Part shown: one piece after another, positions 7,809 to 10,000 of the stretch | How the letters are laid out: every line of letters starts with the position of its first letter | Position numbering within the stretch: the first letter of the stretch is position 1 | Origin: Theodoxus fluviatilis | Taxonomy: Eukaryota > Mollusca > Gastropoda > Cycloneritida > Neritidae | Assembly (NCBI GenBank): GCA_034096865.1 | Contig: JAWQFJ010026967.1 | Span: forward strand, 1 to 10,000 | Length of the DNA: 10,000 nucleotides | Reading direction: 5' to 3' | Translations under genes and position numbers: made by a program | The notes under the pieces: generated by a model | What the model saw: only the letters and a program-made list of their open reading frames with translations | What the model was told of the DNA's origin: nothing | Databases searched by the model: none

Positions 7809-8040
7809 TTCACACATACGTACACGTACACACACACACGCACGCACACACGTACACATTCTCATACACGTACACACACGCATACACGTACACACATATA
7901 CACACACGTGCACACACACATACGGAACACACACACACGTACACACACATACGCACACACACGTGCACACACACACATGTGGACACACATACACACACGT
8001 ATATACACACACTAACACGTACACACACGCGTACACACAC

Positions 8041-8097
<57 letters not shown>
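7809..8097. repeat. (CA)n microsatellite, interrupted then pure
   Basis: CA repeats interrupted by CGTACACA, CATACG and ACGTGCACA motifs up to about 8045, then a pure CA run of roughly 24 dinucleotides to 8094. The interrupted part has the same motif vocabulary as the array at 6929-7259. Confidence 0.97.
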
Positions 8098-8099
<2 letters not shown>

Positions 8100-8214
8100 G
8101 TGGAGAAAAGCGGTAGTGGGCCAAGGTGTGCGTATGACCTGACCCTGGAAACAGGCGCGGGATCTCGTCAAGGCATTTCCTCAAACACGTCCATGTGGCT
8201 GGCCTTTGTGTCAA

Positions 8215-8520
8215 CACCACTCTCCTTACCCCTCCCTGCCTCCCTTCCTCCTCCCCTCCTTCCCCCGTCCTCCACCCCATCCCCCTCTCCTCCCCTTCTC
8301 CTCCCCTCCCCCTCCTTCCCCACCCTTCCCCTTTCTCTCCCTTCCCTCCCATCCGCTCTCCTCTTCTGTTCCCTCCCCTCCCTTCGCCTCCCCTGCCCCT
8401 CCTCTCTTTCCCCTCTTTTCGCCCCCCCCCCCCCCGCTACCAGGTCTCCTCTTTACAGCCCCCCTCCCCCCTCCCCCATTGCTTCCCCCTTCCTCCTCTC
8501 CCTCCACCATGTTGCCCCAT
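8215..8520. repeat. C-rich polypyrimidine tract with poly-C
   Basis: About 300 bp made almost wholly of CCCTCC/CCTTCC-type pyrimidines, with a run of 14 C at 8422-8435. The plus frames give Pro/Ser/Leu-rich peptides and the minus frame Gly/Glu-rich ones; none is a credible gene. The complementary G-rich strand could form G-quadruplexes, and the C strand i-motifs. Confidence 0.9.
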
Positions 8521-8709
8521 GGCTCTCGCCCGCAACTTTAACTCCTTCAATCCCTCCACCGCCTACACATCCAAACCTTGTCCTTTCTATCCCCATCCCC
8601 CTCCTCGTTTTTCAACGCTTAATTCTGCATCCCCACTGCTCCCCCTCCTGTCTCTTTCAGTATGCCTACCTCTGCTTCTCTGCTCACATTTCCTTCCTTT
8701 GCAATGGCC
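8521..8709. other. Pyrimidine-leaning unique sequence
   Basis: Still C/T-rich but no longer repetitive. No gene or site seen. It abuts the ATT tail of the LINE, so the LINE insertion point is at about 8709. Confidence 0.5.
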
Positions 8710-8763
<54 letters not shown>

Positions 8764-8774
8764 TTAATAATAAT
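8710..8774 (-). repeat. (ATT)n tail of the LINE (AAT on plus strand)
   Basis: About 20 AAT triplets with one ATT interruption at 8761-8766. On the minus strand it follows directly after the LINE 3' hairpin. CR1- and L2-type LINEs typically end in short tandem repeats rather than poly-A, so this is best read as the element's 3' terminus, possibly expanded later as a microsatellite. Confidence 0.85.
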
Positions 8775-8788
8775 TTATTGTATTCATA

Positions 8789-8818
8789 ATGCGCCTTATC
8801 CAGTGGTTCTAAGCGCAT
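8789..8818 (-). other. LINE 3'-terminal stem-loop
   Basis: ATGCGCCTTA (8789-8798) pairs with TAAGCGCAT (8810-8818) with a single one-base bulge, around an 11-base loop. It lies some 15 bp inside the ATT tail. In the CR1/L2 group a 3' hairpin followed by short tandem repeats is what the reverse transcriptase is thought to recognise. Confidence 0.75.
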
Positions 8819-9005
8819 GTGACAACAGATAATACAAAAAAGACAGTACCATACGCATTTGCATACACATGCTCTGTACATACATATAGTCAACCATAGG
8901 CCTACTTAGAAAAAAACCCATACGACCCAACATTACGCAAACAAATCACAAATAAGCAGTCAAGCAAAAATATACAAGTATGTACACAAATGTCCAATTC
9001 AAATG

Positions 9006-9370
9006 TCAAGAAGGCAGGGCGAGGACGGGGAAAGGGGTGGGGGAGGAGTTGGAACATGTTCTTCTAACTCGTTTCAAATATTGCTGGAAAAGATGTGTTT
9101 TAAGATTAGACTTGAAGGAGGTGATAGAATCGGAGTGTCTGACATGGTGAGGCAGTGAATTCCAAAGATGAGGGTCGTAGTATGAGAAAGAGCGGAAGCC
9201 ATGAGATTTGCGATTGTAGTCACCTGGGATGAGGAGTCGGGTGTCAGCAGAAGAACGGAGTGTGCGAACAGGAAAGAAACGAAAAATAAGTAGAGAAAAG
9301 TAGGCGGGAGACGGATTCAGTGAAGAAGTAGTAGCAGAAGAGTGCAGCTTTGTAGTCGATGCGGCCAGGA
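9006..9370 (-). pseudogene. LINE ORF2 C-terminus, frameshifted
   Basis: The minus frame ending in TGA at 9006-9008 carries the typical region after the reverse transcriptase domain of a LINE: LRSSADTRLL, then HLWNSLPHHVR, then FKSNLKTHLF. Immediately upstream (9360-9313) the homologous reading continues in another frame as RIDYK and CYYFFTES. A one-base shift near 9312 therefore breaks the ORF. Upstream of 9370 the homology is cut by the inserted element. The ORF is dead: it has two frameshifts over both pieces plus the insertion. The part of the open frame extending into 9371-9476 belongs to the insertion and is not LINE protein. Confidence 0.88.
9366..9370. repeat. Left 5-bp target-site duplication (CAGGA)
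   Basis: CAGGA at 9366-9370 directly precedes the left terminal repeat, and the same five bases follow the right terminal repeat at 9792-9796. Confidence 0.8.
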
Positions 9371-9791
9371 ACCATTCTAGTAAACTAGAGATTTCGCCTA
9401 CCGGCAAAAGTATCTCTAGCACTGTTGACATCACGTGATGGAAGGTTTTCGGCCAATTTATGCAAACGGAGGTCACACGAGAGGCTTGTGGGATAGCCGA
9501 TGTGCTCCCTGATATACGCCGTTAAAGTAGTTCTAAGACTATTTCGCACAAAATTCTTAACTTACTCTTGTTGAGACAACAAACAAACGTTTATTCGATA
9601 CAATAAAATGTTTTTGTTGAAATGGAAACAAGTTTTGACATCTGAATGTTTTCTGTAAAAAGTGGAGAGAAAAATAGTATCAGAACGAACTATTTTTGGC
9701 GCAAGGCTGTAATGCGAAGGGTCAAGCCTATTACGCATTCATTGCGAACTGTGCCAGAGTCAATACTACTGACTCGGGTTTACAGAATGGT
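9371..9791. mobile_element. 421-bp non-autonomous transposon nested in the LINE
   Basis: The left end reads ACCATTCTAGTAAAC and the right end, read inward on the minus strand, ACCATTCTGTAAAC: terminal inverted repeats of about 14 bp with one indel. It is flanked by the exact duplication CAGGA. Removing the insert and one duplicate brings LINE protein reading HWLPVP (upstream) and GRIDYK (downstream) into one continuous frame, which confirms both boundaries. Inside the left end is an 8-bp perfect hairpin, CTAGAGAT (9385-9392) with ATCTCTAG (9412-9419), and then a 12-bp palindrome CATCACGTGATG (9429-9440). Inside the right end is GAGTCA/TGACTC around a 7-bp loop (9757-9775). There is no meaningful ORF, so a partner transposase elsewhere must move it. 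The superfamily is not recognised; a 5-bp duplication is unlike Tc1/mariner (TA) or hAT (8 bp). Confidence 0.82.
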
Positions 9792-9796
9792 CAGGA
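9792..9796. repeat. Right 5-bp target-site duplication (CAGGA)
   Basis: Second copy of the duplicated target, immediately outside the right terminal inverted repeat. Confidence 0.8.
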
Positions 9797-10000
9797 ACAG
9801 GCAACCAGTGGAGATTTATCATTAGTGGAGTGCAAGGTTGTCTGTGACGCACTCTGTAACTGAGGCGGGCGGCACAGTGCTGGACTTTCTGCAGAGGTTG
9901 GAGAGTAGTGTCAGGACAGCCTATCTATCAGAAGAGAGTTGCAATAATCTATTCTAGACAGAATACAGGACGTTACCAGGGTTTTTGTAGCTTCTACTGT
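9797..10000 (-). pseudogene. LINE reverse transcriptase, C-terminal part, frameshifted
   Basis: The minus strand from the window edge reads SRIDYCNSLL (a hallmark LINE motif, R-x-D-Y-C-N), then shifts by one base near 9924 into a frame reading GCPDTTLQPLQKVQ, CAARLSYRV and LHWLPVP up to the insertion. This is the standard order of motifs at the end of the CR1/L2 reverse transcriptase region and joins on to the piece at 9006-9370. The element continues beyond base 10000, where the catalytic reverse transcriptase core and endonuclease would lie if still present. Confidence 0.88.

Larger units (their letters stand above)
8775..9370 (-). mobile_element. 3' end of a CR1/L2-like non-LTR retrotransposon (LINE)
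   Basis: On the minus strand, in order, there is the C-terminal tail of a reverse transcriptase ORF (to the stop at 9006), about 230 bp of 3' UTR, a stem-loop at 8789-8818, and the ATT tail. The insertion at 9371-9791 separates this piece from a further LINE piece at 9797-10000. The 5' end lies outside the window, so length and the LINE's own target-site duplication cannot be judged. Clade assignment (CR1/L2 group) rests on the tail type and the protein motifs and is tentative. Confidence 0.9.

Noticed and set aside
6830..8352. Long open frames through CA, CT and C-rich tracts (up to about 230 residues)
   Set aside because: Same artefact: open because of low-complexity sequence on both strands.
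9371..9476. N-terminal extension of the LINE ORF (ATG at 9476)
   Set aside because: This part lies within the nested transposon and is only accidentally in frame with the LINE tail.
1..10000. tRNA, rRNA or histone genes
   Set aside because: I looked for a T-loop-like GGTTCGAATCC and its complement, and for known conserved strings, and saw none; a tRNAscan-SE or Rfam run would settle it.

Overview
This is a non-coding-dominated window of an animal nuclear genome. Dinucleotide microsatellites are very long, open reading frames outside them are short, and there are GT..AG-type splice signals, a CpG-rich promoter-like patch and the decayed 3' end of a non-LTR retrotransposon. The LINE tail type (hairpin followed by an ATT run) and the dense CT/CA arrays fit a marine invertebrate, and my guess is a mollusc, possibly a gastropod; the taxon is inference only. 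No bacterial gene organisation is present.

Layout. 1-332 is unique sequence. 333-1329 is a compound microsatellite block (pyrimidine CT tract, interrupted TG tracts, AG tract) around a small unique island with a full CRE palindrome. 1330-2340 is mostly unique, with one weak exon candidate (1595-1809) followed by a GC-richer patch carrying an RFX X-box and CRE half-sites. 2341-2906 is a minisatellite of 19 units at an exact 30-bp period, each unit able to fold into a small hairpin. 3270-3422 looks like a TATA-less housekeeping promoter (12-bp E-box palindrome, inverted CCAAT box, two ETS/GABP sites as an exact inverted pair). It leads into a short open frame (3423-3523) that resembles a mitochondrial presequence and ends at a good splice donor. 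I could not find the next exon.

3530-6765 is mostly unique sequence without recognisable genes, apart from two good splice donors (4743 and 4820), small inverted repeats and a CT tract (5522-5632). 6767-8520 is a second low-complexity block (TCC, CA, CT, CATA, CA and C-rich pyrimidine tracts).

8710-10000 is the minus-strand 3' part of a CR1/L2-like LINE: ATT tail, 3' hairpin, 3' UTR and the C-terminal part of the reverse transcriptase ORF, broken by two frameshifts. The LINE is split by a 421-bp insertion (9371-9791) with short terminal inverted repeats, nested hairpins near its ends and an exact 5-bp target-site duplication. It has no coding capacity of its own and looks like a non-autonomous DNA transposon of a family I cannot name.

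The strongest conclusions are the LINE, the nested insertion, the minisatellite and the microsatellites. The promoter/first-exon call is a reasoned inference. The remaining exon and regulatory calls are weak.
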